From an uncultured Bacteroidaceae bacterium (GTDB taxonomy: Bacteria; Bacteroidota; Bacteroidia; Bacteroidales; Bacteroidaceae): a stretch of 6,720 nt of DNA. The notes under the pieces were generated by a model that did no database searches, was not told where the DNA came from, and worked only from the letters and a program-made list of their open reading frames with translations. Numbering within the stretch: the stretch's first letter is position 1; each line of letters begins with the position of its first letter. The stretch is taken from positions 1-6,720 of the forward strand of contig CAKRMO010000062.1 of assembly GCA_934364765.1 (NCBI GenBank), in the 5' to 3' direction. This document shows positions 6,365-6,720 of this stretch, in pieces. A program made the position numbers and the translations under genes.

Positions 6365-6720
6365 GACAATTTGTTTATGTTGAATATAGGACCTTCCTTG
6401 CACACACACACATTGTGGCCTTCGGCATTCTGCTCCACGCAGCACAGGCACGCGCCCAAGCCGCACGCCATAAGGTTTTCGAGCGAAGCCTCGCACGCCG
6501 TGCCGCTCTGCGCCGCATACCTTGCCACAGCCACCATCATGGGCTTGGGCCCGCAAGTGGCTATAAGGTCAAACTTCTCGCGCCGCAGCAAACTGTGTTG
6601 GGTTACAAACCCCTGCTCGCCCGCCGAGCCATCCTCGGTGGTGATGAACACACGTCCGTATTTCGCGAACTCGTCAAGCTGCAAAATGTCCTTTGCCGAG
6701 CGTCCGCCGAGAAGGAAAAC
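6352..6720 (-). CDS. pyrK: Dihydroorotate dehydrogenase electron transfer subunit, partial (C-terminal half)
   Basis: The last 122 residues of PyrK are present; the N-terminal FAD-binding part lies beyond the right edge (family members are about 250-280 residues). PyrK carries FAD and a 2Fe-2S cluster and moves electrons from PyrD to NAD+. In the visible fragment, LGGRSAKD and [18 protein letters not shown] belong to the NAD-binding ferredoxin-reductase-like domain, CGPKPMM (56-62) is its usual C-terminal motif, and the cluster ligands are C86, C91 and C94 (spacing C-x4-C-x2-C in [11 protein letters not shown]) with the fourth, C107, in [12 protein letters not shown] at 6684 could be mistaken for a start, but the frame continues upstream with clear family sequence, so that codon is an internal leucine. 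It is followed directly by pyrD with a 13-nt overlap. Confidence 0.95.
   Translation of the reverse strand, partial: VFLLGGRSAKDILQLDEFAKYGRVFITTEDGSAGEQGFVTQHSLLRREKFDLIATCGPKPMMVAVARYAAQSGTACEASLENLMACGLGACLCCVEQNAEGHNVCVCKEGPIFNINKLSWLN

Noticed and set aside
6365..6556. 64-residue N-terminal extension of PyrD
   Set aside because: This is pyrK coding sequence read in another frame; the pyrK frame there has intact cysteine and CGPKPMM motifs.
6682..6684. TTG as the start of pyrK
   Set aside because: The frame continues upstream to the window edge with family sequence (LGGRSAKDI), so the TTG is an internal leucine and the gene is cut by the window.
1..6720. Defence, secondary-metabolite or other novel multi-gene system
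   Set aside because: All five genes belong to well-known housekeeping families and only pyrK-pyrD are functionally linked.

Overview
The window looks like a chromosomal housekeeping segment from a member of the Bacteroidales. The evidence is a Bacteroidetes-type trigger factor with a degenerate PPIase region, promoter-like TAnnTTTG boxes of the Bacteroidetes kind, mostly absent Shine-Dalgarno sequences, heavy use of ATA isoleucine codons in moderately GC-rich genes, and a class 1B PyrK-PyrD pair. A family such as Muribaculaceae is possible, but the sequence alone does not prove it.

Layout. Positions 1-397 carry no convincing complete gene. They hold a perfect 15-bp inverted repeat followed by T6 (probable terminator), T-tracts spaced about two helical turns apart, a repeated TTTTTTCCGCACAT-like element, a candidate promoter and two small hairpins in the presumed leader of the next gene. 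Positions 398-1756 (+) encode trigger factor (tig). A strong hairpin at 1777-1813 separates it from the convergent minus-strand block. Reading that block in its direction of transcription (right to left), the genes are: the C-terminal half of pyrK (running off the right edge), pyrD overlapping it by 13 nt, pepT behind its own promoter-like TAACTTTG box, a hairpin terminator, and a large CPA2-type cation:proton antiporter with a tandem TrkA-C tail.

How the genes work together. PyrK and PyrD form the NAD-linked dihydroorotate dehydrogenase of pyrimidine synthesis and are probably translationally coupled. PepT (tripeptide trimming) and trigger factor (nascent-chain folding) are general protein-economy functions. 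The antiporter is a membrane ion-homeostasis protein. Nothing indicates that these genes form one pathway; apart from pyrK-pyrD the arrangement looks like ordinary housekeeping adjacency.

I found no mobile element, CRISPR array, tRNA or rRNA, and no evidence of a new biological system. The points most worth checking are the structured region upstream of tig and the unusual domain layout of the antiporter.
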